Positions 34,368 through 43,019 of a stretch of DNA of 64,000 bases are shown in pieces. This stretch comes from DASYKS01 sp035995205 (GTDB taxonomy: Bacteria > Acidobacteriota > Thermoanaerobaculia > Multivoradales > UBA5704), in assembly GCA_035995205.1 (NCBI GenBank), contig DASYKS010000099.1, forward strand, positions 62,001 through 126,000, in the 5' to 3' direction. The translations under genes were made by a program, and so were the position numbers. How positions within the stretch are numbered: the stretch's first letter is position 1; the number at the start of each line of letters is the position of its first letter. The notes under the pieces were generated by a model. It saw only the letters and a list, made by a program, of their open reading frames with translations, did no database searches and was not told where the DNA came from.

Positions 34368-35465
34368 CTACATCTTCCAGAGCCGGCACCACCAGTGGGG
34401 CTCTACCGGGACCGGCAGCTCGGGCAGGTCGCACCATTTGCCGTTGGGGAGGTAGTAGATGCACTCCTGGCAACGCTGCATGTCCTCGCCTTCGCCGACG
34501 GTGTAGTTGGCGAAGCCTCCGAGGTCGAGCCGGCCTAGAAGGTCGTTCTTTTCGAGCCGGCGCAGGTCGCGGACGATCTGGAGAAACTCCGTCTGGGTGT
34601 TCGGGAACGGGCTCATGGTCGACTTGATGCCGTAGCTCAACAGACCGTCGACCCAGACGCGCACGATTTCGACCTCGCTGCTGCGCAGCATGATCGAAAG
34701 CAGGCCGGGCACCACCCGCCGGTCGGCGGCGACCACCATCAGGTGCTCGGGATCGAAATTGAGCCGCGCCCAGAGAAAACTGCGGGTCGAGGTGACGATC
34801 TCCGCGCGGCGGATTTCGATCGGTTCGCCGTCGCGATTGTGGAGATAAACACCGCGCGCCGGCGCGTTCGCGACGAACAGGGCGCGCACGATCTCGATCA
34901 GATGATCGTCCACCCCGAGGGCCGAGATGTTGGCATAGCGCTCGTACTTGTCGAGGATCTTGCCGTCCGCCAGGTCGATGAGAAGGCCGAGCAACGCCTC
35001 GTTGGTCGCTTCGAGCACGGAACTGATCTCCGGTCTTCCGGAGGCAAAGATTCGCTCGGTGACCGTGCGCCGCAGATTGAGCGACGCGGCCTGGTTGAGG
35101 CTCGCGGAGACGGTCGACAGGAGAACCGTTTGGGTGTCGCCCACGCGACTCAACAGGACGGTCTCCTCGCGGAAGCTCAGGTAGGCCGATTCGATCGGAG
35201 CCACGGCGGCGAGCGCCTGGGCGTATTCGGGATCTTGCTCGGCCTCCGGTCCGCCGAACAGTCCGGCGGTGAGAGCGATCGTCGCCTGTAGCTCTGCCGC
35301 TCCCGCCGCACGCCCGCCGGAGACACGGTAGGCGCCCTCGCGAAAGCGAGTGTTCACCAAGCCGGCGCCGAGCGTGCCGGGAACGCTGCTCAAGAGTCCG
35401 TCGAGCTGTGCCTGGTAGACCGGGTCGTCCAGGTTGGTGCGAATCTGCGGTTCCCACTGCGCCAT
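34368..35465 (-). CDS. Hydrogenase-associated protein with C-terminal HiPIP-like cysteine tail
   Basis: A 365-aa protein. I do not recognise the first 320 residues, which are predicted soluble and mixed alpha/beta. The tail has Cys332-x2-Cys335-x9-Cys345-x14-Cys360 with aromatic residues (IYY, WWC, LW). The same spacing and wording (WC-LPEL-LPV) recur in the stand-alone protein at 40860-41180. The pattern resembles high-potential iron-sulfur proteins, so an electron-acceptor role for the hydrogenase is likely. It follows the large-subunit gene by 13 bases, in the place where group 1h clusters often encode an accessory Fe-S protein. Confidence 0.68.
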   Translation of the reverse strand: MAQWEPQIRTNLDDPVYQAQLDGLLSSVPGTLGAGLVNTRFREGAYRVSGGRAAGAAELQATIALTAGLFGGPEAEQDPEYAQALAAVAPIESAYLSFREETVLLSRVGDTQTVLLSTVSASLNQAASLNLRRTVTERIFASGRPEISSVLEATNEALLGLLIDLADGKILDKYERYANISALGVDDHLIEIVRALFVANAPARGVYLHNRDGEPIEIRRAEIVTSTRSFLWARLNFDPEHLMVVAADRRVVPGLLSIMLRSSEVEIVRVWVDGLLSYGIKSTMSPFPNTQTEFLQIVRDLRRLEKNDLLGRLDLGGFANYTVGEGEDMQRCQECIYYLPNGKWCDLPELPVPVEPHWWCRLWKM

Positions 35466-35478
35466 GGTCCTAGCCTCC

Positions 35479-37074
35479 TCAAGCCGTTCTGAAGCGGGCC
35501 AGTTCCTTCCCGGTCTTCGCGTCGTGGGCGTGGACGGTACATACCAGGCACGAATCGAACGAGCGGGCGACGTGCCCGACTTCCACGGGGTCGGCCGGAT
35601 TGGCGATCGGGACGCCCAGGAGCGCCTGCTCGATCGGACCTCGGTTTCCTTTGCCGTCGCGCGGGCCGACGTTCCAGGTGGTCGGCGCGATGATCTGGTA
35701 GTTGCGAATCTTGCCGTCCTTGACGTCGATCCAGTGGCAGAGCGCGCCGCGGATCGCCTCGGTCGCCCCCCATCCCCGGCCGTCCCGCTCTTCCGGTTTG
35801 ATGTAGAACGGCTCGTCGAGGCGAAACTCGCGCAGGCAGCGCTCGGCTTGGCGGTAGAGCTTGACCAGCTCGTGCATGCGCGCGAAGTGGCGCAGCAGGA
35901 GGCTCGGCCCGCCCATCGCCTTCATCATGTCCAGAACCAGAGGGTCGTGATGCTGGAACGGGCGCGTTTGCGGCGCCCCCGCGACGACCTGGCGGGCCAA
36001 GGGCCCCGCTTCCAGCCGCCCCTCTTCGACATGTCCGACCGCGGTGGACCAAGAATACCGGCCGTCGAATTCGCGGGTGTTCTTCTGGGTCGGCCGGGTT
36101 GTCCGGTCGAAGGGGTGAACGGCCGTGTCGCCTTCGTCGTACCAGGCGTGGCGGGTGCTCTCCCGCACCATCTCGTGCGACGTCTCCTGATGCTGGTCGA
36201 GATGGAAGTCGTAGATGCCGTTCTTCATCACCAGGGCGTCGTTGCGCCCTTCGATCGTCGGCTTCTGATACCGGTCTTCGTGCGGGAGATAGCCCCAGCT
36301 GAGGAATTTCCGATGCCCGCCGCCGTAGCGATCGACGCCGACGTCGACCCCCATCCTCCAGTACATTCCGAGATCCGAGTTGGCGTGCGCCGGGCTCTCG
36401 TCGAGCCAGGCCATGAAGTCCTGATACGACCGGATCTCTTCGTAGCGCTCGAACGAGCAGCCCAACCAGACGGGCTCGACCCAGGTGCGGCGGAAATACT
36501 CCAGAATCGACCAAGAGCGGGTGAGATCGGTGAGCGTCGGGGCGCACATGACGCCGCCGGGAACCATGTAGCTCGAATGCGGCCACTGACCGCCGAACAG
36601 CGCATAGATCTCGACCGGCTTGCCGGAGATGCCGATCCCGATTCGATAATTGGTGCCGGTGAACATGCTCCACCGCTTCACCGCCTCGTCGTAGAACGGG
36701 CTCTTCCGGTAGTTCGCGTTGGTGAAGTCGATCTGGAACAGTCCGTAATGATGACGCGGCAGGCTCTGCAGGCTCTCGGCGATCTGCCCGAGGTTGCGCG
36801 CCAGGATGGCGTTTCTCGGCACCTCTGCCCCCCACGCGGTGTCGAGCGCCCAGGCGGCGCAGGTCAGATGCGAGGCGCCGCAGATGCCGCAGACGCGCGG
36901 CGTCACCACCAGGCCGGCCTGCGGGTCTTTGTCGCGCAGGATGACCTCGAAACCGCGGAACAATTCAGCCGAGGTCCAGGAATCGACGACAATTCCGTCC
37001 TGGATGTCGACCCGCACGTCGAGGTCTCCCTCCATGCGGCCGACGGGGCTGATGTCGAGGGTGCTTTGAGCCAT
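35479..37074 (-). CDS. hhyL: [NiFe]-hydrogenase large subunit, group 1h
   Basis: A 531-aa protein. The Ni ligands are in the L1 motif RVCGICGASH (Cys62, Cys65) and the L2 motif SFDSCLVCTVH (Cys509, Cys512, then His515). Sixteen residues follow the His and would be removed by the maturation protease (a candidate is at 41182). The Glu of GRMEGD near the start is also present. Sequence style and length match the oxygen-tolerant high-affinity group 1h (formerly group 5) enzymes that oxidise atmospheric H2. The L2 motif has DSC where DPC is usual. It sits between small subunit 1 and the HiPIP-tailed protein in one operon. Confidence 0.92.
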   Translation of the reverse strand: MAQSTLDISPVGRMEGDLDVRVDIQDGIVVDSWTSAELFRGFEVILRDKDPQAGLVVTPRVCGICGASHLTCAAWALDTAWGAEVPRNAILARNLGQIAESLQSLPRHHYGLFQIDFTNANYRKSPFYDEAVKRWSMFTGTNYRIGIGISGKPVEIYALFGGQWPHSSYMVPGGVMCAPTLTDLTRSWSILEYFRRTWVEPVWLGCSFERYEEIRSYQDFMAWLDESPAHANSDLGMYWRMGVDVGVDRYGGGHRKFLSWGYLPHEDRYQKPTIEGRNDALVMKNGIYDFHLDQHQETSHEMVRESTRHAWYDEGDTAVHPFDRTTRPTQKNTREFDGRYSWSTAVGHVEEGRLEAGPLARQVVAGAPQTRPFQHHDPLVLDMMKAMGGPSLLLRHFARMHELVKLYRQAERCLREFRLDEPFYIKPEERDGRGWGATEAIRGALCHWIDVKDGKIRNYQIIAPTTWNVGPRDGKGNRGPIEQALLGVPIANPADPVEVGHVARSFDSCLVCTVHAHDAKTGKELARFRTA

Positions 37075-37101
37075 ATGCGGGATCTCCCGAGTGGGGAAGC
37101 A

Positions 37102-38064
37102 TTAGATAACGAAAAAGTCTTCTTCGGTCCAGGCCGGTGCCGCGATCTTGGCCGCCGCCGTGAGCTTGATGTAGCCGCTCTTGTCGATTCCCGCCGGCAG
37201 CTCTTTGGGAAAGCCCATCACCGTCTGGGTCTTGAAGACCGTTCCCGGCTCGAGGTCGAAGAACGGAAACTCCGGTTCGGTGCAGCCCAAGCATGGCATG
37301 CCGGCCCGGGTCTTCGACGATTGCCGGTTCCACAGGATCCGGTTGCACGGGCTGTGAGTCATCGGACCGCGACAGCCCAGGTCGTAGAACAGGCAGCCCT
37401 TGCGCTGGCCGAACTCGGTCGCCGACACCTTCCACACGAAATGCATGTTGCGCGTGCAGCCGGTCTGCGTGAAGCTGGCAAAGAAAGTCCGCGGCCGGTT
37501 GAGGTCGTCGAGATCGAGATCTTCCGTCCGTCCGGTCGCGAGAGCCACCAGGATCTGGGTGATCCAATCGGGATGGGCCGGACAGCCGGGAATGTTGACC
37601 ACCGGCATGCCGCTTTTGGCGCGGAAGTCGGAGCCGAGAGCGCCCCCTCTGCCCCGCTTGAGGAACTGCAGGCCGGTCGATTCCGTCGGGTTGGGGGCCG
37701 TGGCCGGGATGCCGCCCCAGGTCGCGCAGTCGCCGATCGCGACCACGAAGTCGGCGGCGGCCGAAAGCAGGCCGACCCATTCCTTCATCGGCTTGCCGGC
37801 GAACCGGTTCCAGTTCCCGGAGCCGTCCGGAGCATGAACGACGGTACCTTCGAAGACGAAGATGTCGAGCTTCCGGACTCCGGACACGCAATCTTCCAGC
37901 AGCCGAATCAGGTTGTCGCCCAGCTCCATTCCAAGCGAGGGGTGCCAGAGCAGGTTGACGCCGAAGCTCGTGACGAGGTCGGTGACGCTCGGCTCCTCGG
38001 CATTGAGAAAGGACATGGTGTTGCCCGAACAGGCACCCCCCTGAAGCCAAAGTACGTTTGCCAT
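37102..38064 (-). CDS. hhyS: [NiFe]-hydrogenase small subunit 1, group 1h
   Basis: A 320-aa protein with no Tat signal, beginning MANVLWLQGGACSGNT. That is typical of group 1h, whose proximal cluster has three Cys and one Asp (known from the Ralstonia enzyme). Other Fe-S ligand segments are AIGDCATWGG, PGCPAHPDW, TGCTRNMH, GCRGPMTHSPCN and GMPCLGCTEP. It carries electrons from the active site to an acceptor. It starts six bases after the stop of the GTPase gene and is followed by the large subunit 27 bases on. A paralogue of the same length lies at 39875-40837. Confidence 0.92.
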   Translation of the reverse strand: MANVLWLQGGACSGNTMSFLNAEEPSVTDLVTSFGVNLLWHPSLGMELGDNLIRLLEDCVSGVRKLDIFVFEGTVVHAPDGSGNWNRFAGKPMKEWVGLLSAAADFVVAIGDCATWGGIPATAPNPTESTGLQFLKRGRGGALGSDFRAKSGMPVVNIPGCPAHPDWITQILVALATGRTEDLDLDDLNRPRTFFASFTQTGCTRNMHFVWKVSATEFGQRKGCLFYDLGCRGPMTHSPCNRILWNRQSSKTRAGMPCLGCTEPEFPFFDLEPGTVFKTQTVMGFPKELPAGIDKSGYIKLTAAAKIAAPAWTEEDFFVI

Positions 38065-38070
38065 GGCGCC

Positions 38071-39822
38071 CTACTCTCCGATCAACAATGATTGCAGGAG
38101 CTCGACGATGGGAAGGACCGAGGGCGACCTTACACTCAGTTGCTCCAGCTCCAGCAGGGTCTCGGGAATGTTGAGGGCGCCCAGGAGATGCGCCTTCGCC
38201 AAGGGTCGAAGCTCGCTTTCCAGGTGCGCCAACGCATCCCTGTCCTTGGACGGAACGGGGGCGTTGGGCAGGAACGCCGAGTAGACCGTCTTGCCGTTCT
38301 CTTGCGCCAGGGTGCGGAGCAGAAGAGGAAGCTCCACGTCGCGGGTGGTGAATGCCCGGCAGGTCGAAACGAATTCGGCCGAGATCCGCGTCAGGATCTG
38401 CACCGCTTTTCTCGACGGCAGACCCGGCTCCAAGCCTTGTTGCAGAAGCATGCCGAGCGTCGGCAGCTCGCGCACCAGCTGCCAGGCTCTCCAGCCTTCC
38501 ACCCCGCCGGAGAGCACGATGCAGCGTTGGCCCGAAACGACGTCGCCGAGCCGCATCAGCCAGTCGACCTGCCGCTGGTACTCGACCCGCCCCTCGTCGA
38601 GGCTCCCGAAGATTCCGCTGGAGCGGGCGTGCCAACCGCCGCCGATGCGTCCCTGGAGCGTCCCCGATGTCCCTTTGGGCGGGTCGAGATGCAGATCGAC
38701 GGCGAGCCGGACAGCATCCCAGATCCCTCTCGGCCAAGCCTTGAGCAGGCCGGTCTCGCCTCCGGCAAGCCAGGGCGCCGGCAGCGTCGTCGTCGGCTTC
38801 TGCGCCGGAGGGCGGATCGGGAGGACGGACGGGGTCGCGGCGGCCTCTTCGATTCCATTGGGTCCATCGGGCTGGGCCATCCAGTCCGCCATCGGCATGA
38901 CCGCGGGGCGTTGAGGCGTGGTCGGGGCGGCGCCCTGCGGTGCCGGCTCCGGAGCCTTGGGCTCGGGAACCGGAGTTTCCGCCGCCGGCGCAGTCTCGGG
39001 TGATTTTTCGGTGCCGATCGATTCTTGCCGGCTCGCGAGCCAATCGGCCATCGGCATGACGGCCGGACGCGCCCGAATCGAGGAGGGTGGAACGGCCGGC
39101 GAGGGCTCCGGCGTCCGCTCGGCCTCCGGCTCGCTTTCGGCTTCGGGTTGGGCGTTGGGATCGTCGGCCAGCCGCACGCGATCGAGCAGCTGTTCGCCCG
39201 TCTCGACCTCCGGCGTACCCACCGGCAGCCGATTCAAGCCGCGCAGCATCTCGGCCCGCCGGACGCCGGCACTTACCGCCGCGACGAAAGCGATGCGCAA
39301 GCCGTCTCCCTGCACCGCGGAGCTTTCGTAGAGCTCCGCCTCGGCGCCGAGCGACAGCTCGCTGCGGATCTCCTCCAATCCGAGCGTGCCGGGAAGGTCG
39401 CGTTTGTTGCACTGGTAGACGACGTTGATCGGCTGCAAGTCGTTGCGTTCGAGCCACGGGTGAAGCTCGGCGAGGCTCCGTCGATTCGCCTCCATCTGGT
39501 CGGGCTGGGAGTCGACCACGAACACGACCGCGTCGGCGTCTTCGATCAGCAGATTGCGGCGGCGGCGGAGCGATTCCTGACCCGGCACCGAAGTGATCTG
39601 GCATTGCACCTGGCCGCCGCGAAAGCTGCCGCCCTGGTACTCCGCCCAGTCGAAGTAAATCGTCCGGCCGCGAGCCTCTTTCGGCGAGTAGACGAGATCG
39701 CCCGAGCTCTGGCTGCGCAGGATGGGCATCAACGCCTTCATCGTCGCCGTCTTGCCGGACAGGGGAGCGCCAGCGTAGGCGATTCGCAGTACCAGCACTT
39801 CTTTTGAACTATTGATCAACAT
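38071..39822 (-). CDS. MglA-like small GTPase with long C-terminal extension
   Basis: A 583-aa protein. Residues 1-200 form a Ras-like GTPase: P-loop GAPLSGKT (18-25), SVPGQE near 78-83, the hydrophobic DADAVVFVVDSQ and NKRD (139-142). A Pro/Glu-rich linker follows that contains the motif RPAVMPMADW twice (252-261 and 305-314). The last approximately 240 residues form a domain I do not recognise. The start is uncertain; the longer frame reaching 40167 would run antisense over the divergent hydrogenase gene and is unlikely. It is the first gene of the minus-strand hydrogenase operon, so the GTPase may control placement or activity of the enzyme (inference). Confidence 0.75.
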   Translation of the reverse strand: MLINSSKEVLVLRIAYAGAPLSGKTATMKALMPILRSQSSGDLVYSPKEARGRTIYFDWAEYQGGSFRGGQVQCQITSVPGQESLRRRRNLLIEDADAVVFVVDSQPDQMEANRRSLAELHPWLERNDLQPINVVYQCNKRDLPGTLGLEEIRSELSLGAEAELYESSAVQGDGLRIAFVAAVSAGVRRAEMLRGLNRLPVGTPEVETGEQLLDRVRLADDPNAQPEAESEPEAERTPEPSPAVPPSSIRARPAVMPMADWLASRQESIGTEKSPETAPAAETPVPEPKAPEPAPQGAAPTTPQRPAVMPMADWMAQPDGPNGIEEAAATPSVLPIRPPAQKPTTTLPAPWLAGGETGLLKAWPRGIWDAVRLAVDLHLDPPKGTSGTLQGRIGGGWHARSSGIFGSLDEGRVEYQRQVDWLMRLGDVVSGQRCIVLSGGVEGWRAWQLVRELPTLGMLLQQGLEPGLPSRKAVQILTRISAEFVSTCRAFTTRDVELPLLLRTLAQENGKTVYSAFLPNAPVPSKDRDALAHLESELRPLAKAHLLGALNIPETLLELEQLSVRSPSVLPIVELLQSLLIGE

Positions 39823-39839
39823 TGACTTTCGGGTACTAT
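39812..39839 (+). promoter_or_regulatory. Candidate promoter in the divergent hydrogenase intergenic region
   Basis: TTGATC at 39812-39817, a 16-bp spacer and TACTAT at 39834-39839, pointing to small subunit 2. The two divergent units are separated by only 52 bp, so their control regions must overlap, and the TATAGT read on the other strand could be the -10 for the GTPase unit. Confidence 0.4.
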
Positions 39840-39874
39840 ATCGCAGCATCGGGAAGTCGAGATCGGGGGCGTAC

Positions 39875-40837
39875 GTGGCAAATCTCTTGTGGCTGCAAGG
39901 CGGCGCGTGCTCCGGCAACACGATGTCGTTTCTCAACGCCGAGGAGCCCTCGGCTTGCGACCTGGTGACAGACTTCGGAATCAACATCCTCTGGCATCCG
40001 TCGCTCGGAATGGAGCTGGGGGACAACCTGATCCAGCTGCTGGACGACTGCGTCTCGGGTCGGACGTCGCTCGACATCCTGGTCTTCGAAGGTACGATCG
40101 TGAACGCCCCGAACGGCACCGGCGAGTGGAATCGCTTCGCCGGGCGGCCGATGAAGGACTGGGTCAAGGATCTTTCCGCGGCCGCGGGCTACGTCGTCGC
40201 GATCGGCGACTGCGCCGCCTGGGGCGGAATCCCGGCGACCGCGCCCAACCCCACCGACTCGGAAGGCCTGCAGTATTTGAAGCGTCGGCGCGGTGGATTT
40301 CTCGGGCCCTCGTTCAGCTCCAAGGCCGGCCTGCCGGTGATCAACGTACCCGGCTGTCCCGCCCATCCCGACTGGGTGACCCAGATCCTCGTGGCGGTGG
40401 CGACCGGCCGCGGTGACGAGATCACGCTCGACGACCTGCAGAGACCCAAGACGTTTTTCACCAGCTTCACCCAGACCGGCTGCACCCGGAACATGCATTT
40501 CGCCTACAAGGTCTCGGCGACGGAGTTCGGACAACGCCGGGGCTGCCTGTTCTACGACCTCGGCTGCCGCGGCCCGATGACCCACAGCCCGTGCAACCGC
40601 ATCCTGTGGAACCGCCAGTCCTCGAAGACCCGCGCGGGCATGCCCTGCATCGGCTGCACCGAGCCCGAGTTCCCCTTCTTCGACCTCGCGCCGGGCAGCG
40701 TCTTCAAGACCCAGACGGTGATGGGCGTGCCACGCGATCTCCCCGACGGGGTCGAAAAGAACGGCTACATGAAAATGACGGTCGCCGCAAAGGCCGCTTC
40801 ACCGGCCTGGGCGGAGGAAGACATCTTCGTCATCTGA
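39875..40837 (+). CDS. [NiFe]-hydrogenase small subunit 2, group 1h paralogue
   Basis: A 320-aa protein from a GTG start (VANLLWLQGGACSGNT), with GGGGG upstream. It is a close paralogue of small subunit 1, roughly three quarters identical by eye, and keeps all Cys-containing segments (GDCAAWGG, PGCPAHPDW, TGCTRNMH, GCRGPMTHSPCN, GMPCIGCTEP). No second large-subunit gene accompanies it; the next gene encodes a HiPIP-like protein instead. It could pair with the single large subunit at 35479-37074, or with one outside the window. It opens the plus-strand hydrogenase operon. Confidence 0.9.
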   Translation: MANLLWLQGGACSGNTMSFLNAEEPSACDLVTDFGINILWHPSLGMELGDNLIQLLDDCVSGRTSLDILVFEGTIVNAPNGTGEWNRFAGRPMKDWVKDLSAAAGYVVAIGDCAAWGGIPATAPNPTDSEGLQYLKRRRGGFLGPSFSSKAGLPVINVPGCPAHPDWVTQILVAVATGRGDEITLDDLQRPKTFFTSFTQTGCTRNMHFAYKVSATEFGQRRGCLFYDLGCRGPMTHSPCNRILWNRQSSKTRAGMPCIGCTEPEFPFFDLAPGSVFKTQTVMGVPRDLPDGVEKNGYMKMTVAAKAASPAWAEEDIFVI

Positions 40838-40859
40838 GCCGCGACCGCAGGGAGAACGC

Positions 40860-41180
40860 GTGCACCCAGAGGATCCGGCCGAAGCGGTACGCGAGAGCAT
40901 CGCGCAGATTCTCGCCGGCGGGCTCGAAACCGATTGGCGCCTTCGCGCCGACGACAGCGAGCGGTTTCATGCCGTGGTCAAGGCGATTCGCGCAAGCGAC
41001 GGAGAGCTCACGACCAAGCTGCGCCTCGCCGGATTCACCGACCACCCGGTACCTCATGACGGTTTCGACCAGGCGTGCGAGTCGTGCATGTATTTTCAGG
41101 TCCATCGCGGCTGGTGTGTCCTGCCCGAGCTGGATCTACCGGTGAGGCCCGAGTGGTCGTGCAACGTCTGGCGGGTCTGA
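40860..41180 (+). CDS. Small HiPIP-like iron-sulfur protein
   Basis: A 106-aa protein from a GTG start. About 70 helical residues precede Cys73-x2-Cys76-x9-Cys86-x14-Cys101 with MYF, WC and VW aromatics, the same tail as the 365-aa protein at 34368. Four Cys with this spacing and a terminal tryptophan resemble HiPIP [4Fe-4S] carriers. It directly follows small subunit 2 by 22 bases, so it is the likely electron partner of that subunit. Confidence 0.68.
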   Translation: MHPEDPAEAVRESIAQILAGGLETDWRLRADDSERFHAVVKAIRASDGELTTKLRLAGFTDHPVPHDGFDQACESCMYFQVHRGWCVLPELDLPVRPEWSCNVWRV

Positions 41181-41181
41181 C

Positions 41182-42015
41182 GTGCTGACCGTCATCGGCT
41201 GCGGCAATCCCAATCGGCGCGACGACGGGGTGGGCGTGGTGATCGCCCAGCGCCTCGCCGCGGAGTTGACCGAGACGGAGCGTCGGCTCGTGAGCGTCGT
41301 CGACGCAGGCACCGACGGCATGGGCGTCCTGCTCCGTCTGGAAACGGCGGGCGCGCTGATCCTGGTCGACGCCAGCCGCTCCGGCGCAGAGCCGGGCTCG
41401 ATCTACGAGGTCCCAGGTGCCGAGCTGGAAAATCCGCCCGCGCCGAGTTTCAATCTTCACGACTTCCGCTGGGACCACGCCCTCTACGCCGGGCGAAAAA
41501 TGTTCGGCGACCGCTTCCCGCGCGAGATCTCGGTCTTTTTGATCGAGGCCGAGGATCTCTCGTTCGGCCTCGGCCTCTCGGAACCGGTCGAACGGGCGGC
41601 CGCCTGGGTCACGGAGAGGATTCGCGAGCGCATCGCCCTCGTCGCTCGAAGGAGCGAGGAGGCCAACGAAACCACGACTAGCATCCGGCTCGCTTTGCGC
41701 CACGGATCGTTGCTGCTGCCGGTCGCCATCTTCGAGCGCTACTTTTCGGGATTGCACTCCGTGCTTCTGCTGCCTCGCGAGCGAAGCCTGTTGATTCTCC
41801 CCGTGCGGAATGCCGGCGGCGGCGGGAACCTGCTCAAGATCGTGAACCCTGCCGGGGATCGCGCCGTCTCCGGAGTCGAGCTGTTCCGGCTTCTCGGTGT
41901 GGACGAGGAACTGATCGACGGCTACCGGGAGTCGACCTACGAAGCGCGGTGGGATGCCGAGGCCGCGGCGCTGGTCATCGAGAACTTCTTCTGCGAGACT
42001 TCGGCTCAGTGCTGA
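41182..42015 (+). CDS. Hydrogenase maturation protease (HyaD/HoxM family) with C-terminal extension
   Basis: A 277-aa protein from a GTG start one base after the previous stop. Residues 1-155 are a peptidase M52 domain: VIGCGNPNRRDDGVGV, then VVDAGTDGMGVL and LILVDASRSG. This enzyme clips the C-terminal peptide of the hydrogenase large subunit after Ni insertion. A further segment of about 115 residues after a charged linker (ALVARRSEEANETT) is not part of usual maturation proteases, which are about 150-160 aa; I do not recognise it. It overlaps the next gene by seven bases. Confidence 0.85.
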   Translation: MLTVIGCGNPNRRDDGVGVVIAQRLAAELTETERRLVSVVDAGTDGMGVLLRLETAGALILVDASRSGAEPGSIYEVPGAELENPPAPSFNLHDFRWDHALYAGRKMFGDRFPREISVFLIEAEDLSFGLGLSEPVERAAAWVTERIRERIALVARRSEEANETTTSIRLALRHGSLLLPVAIFERYFSGLHSVLLLPRERSLLILPVRNAGGGGNLLKIVNPAGDRAVSGVELFRLLGVDEELIDGYRESTYEARWDAEAAALVIENFFCETSAQC

Positions 42016-43019
42016 CCCCGCGCGCGACGCAGACTCGCTACGAAACCGAAGTCGAGGTGGCTCTCGCCGCCGTCGAGAGCGCGTCGGCGTCGGCGATTGA
42101 AAAAACCGAGATGCTGGTCGAGATCGCGATGGGCCTGCAGAAGAGGCCGCGAGAAGCGGCCCAGCTCGAAGGCGCCGTCTCGCTCTATCGGAAGGCGCTG
42201 GAAACCTGCCCCGAGACCGAGCCGCTGCTGCGGGCGCGCACTCTCGCCAGAATGTCGACGGCGCTCCGCGCGCTTCCCGGCGATTCGATCGCGCCGCTCG
42301 ATGACGCCCTCCGTTGCCTCGACGACGCCGCTCCCGGGCTGATGGCGCTCGGGCTCCCCGAGGAAGTGGCCGAGCTGGAGATGAACCGAGGCCTGATCGT
42401 GCAAGCGCTCGCCGCCTCGGGGCGCGGAAGAATTCAGGATGCGATCACCGCCTATCAGCGGGCGCTGCGGGTTTTCGATCGCGACCGCTACCCCAAGGAG
42501 TTTGCCATCCTTCACAACAATCTCGCGACGGCGTTTCTCTCCATGTCGGTCGGCGGCGAGCGCTCGAAGATGAGCGAAGCCCTGGCCGTCAGCTCCTTCC
42601 AGGAGGGCTTGCGCGGGGTCAACCTCGTCGACCATCCCGCCGAGTACGCGATGCTGCAGAACAATCTCGGCAACGCCCTGCAGTCGGTCGGGTCGAGCCA
42701 CGCGATCGAAAACAGCCTGCGGGCGCTCGAAGCGTACGACGAAGCGCTGCGGGTACGAACGCGTCGCGAAATGCCGCTCGAATACGCCAACACGATCGCC
42801 AACAAGGCGACCTGCCTCTGGGGGTTGCCGGACGACCCGGCAAGCCCGGGGGCCGGCCGCTTCGGCAACCTGCAACAGGCAGAGCGCCTGCTCGCCGAGG
42901 CGCTCGAAATCTTCGACGAAAGCGGCGAAACGGCGAAATCAGCCTCGGTGTGCGAAGCGCTCGCCGACATCGGTGTAGAGCTTAGAGGAGCGCGGGCCGG
43001 CCAAGAGGTAACCTCATGA
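42009..43019 (+). CDS. TPR protein of the hydrogenase operon
   Basis: A 336-aa, largely helical protein with tetratricopeptide-like repeats, for example AAQLEGAVSLYRKALE, IQDAITAYQRALRVF and IENSLRALEAYDEALRV. I start it at the GTG at 42009, which overlaps the maturation protease stop. TPR genes are recurrent in group 1h clusters and are thought to scaffold assembly; the specific role is not visible. It lacks the N-terminal module shared by the four TPR proteins at 49-58 kb. Its end overlaps the next gene by four bases (ATGA). Confidence 0.72.
   Translation: MLTPRATQTRYETEVEVALAAVESASASAIEKTEMLVEIAMGLQKRPREAAQLEGAVSLYRKALETCPETEPLLRARTLARMSTALRALPGDSIAPLDDALRCLDDAAPGLMALGLPEEVAELEMNRGLIVQALAASGRGRIQDAITAYQRALRVFDRDRYPKEFAILHNNLATAFLSMSVGGERSKMSEALAVSSFQEGLRGVNLVDHPAEYAMLQNNLGNALQSVGSSHAIENSLRALEAYDEALRVRTRREMPLEYANTIANKATCLWGLPDDPASPGAGRFGNLQQAERLLAEALEIFDESGETAKSASVCEALADIGVELRGARAGQEVTS

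Noticed and set aside
38071..40167. A longer form of the MglA-like GTPase starting at 40167
   Set aside because: The extra 115 residues lie antisense to the second hydrogenase small subunit and read as a shadow of it; the P-loop domain begins after the ATG at 39822.
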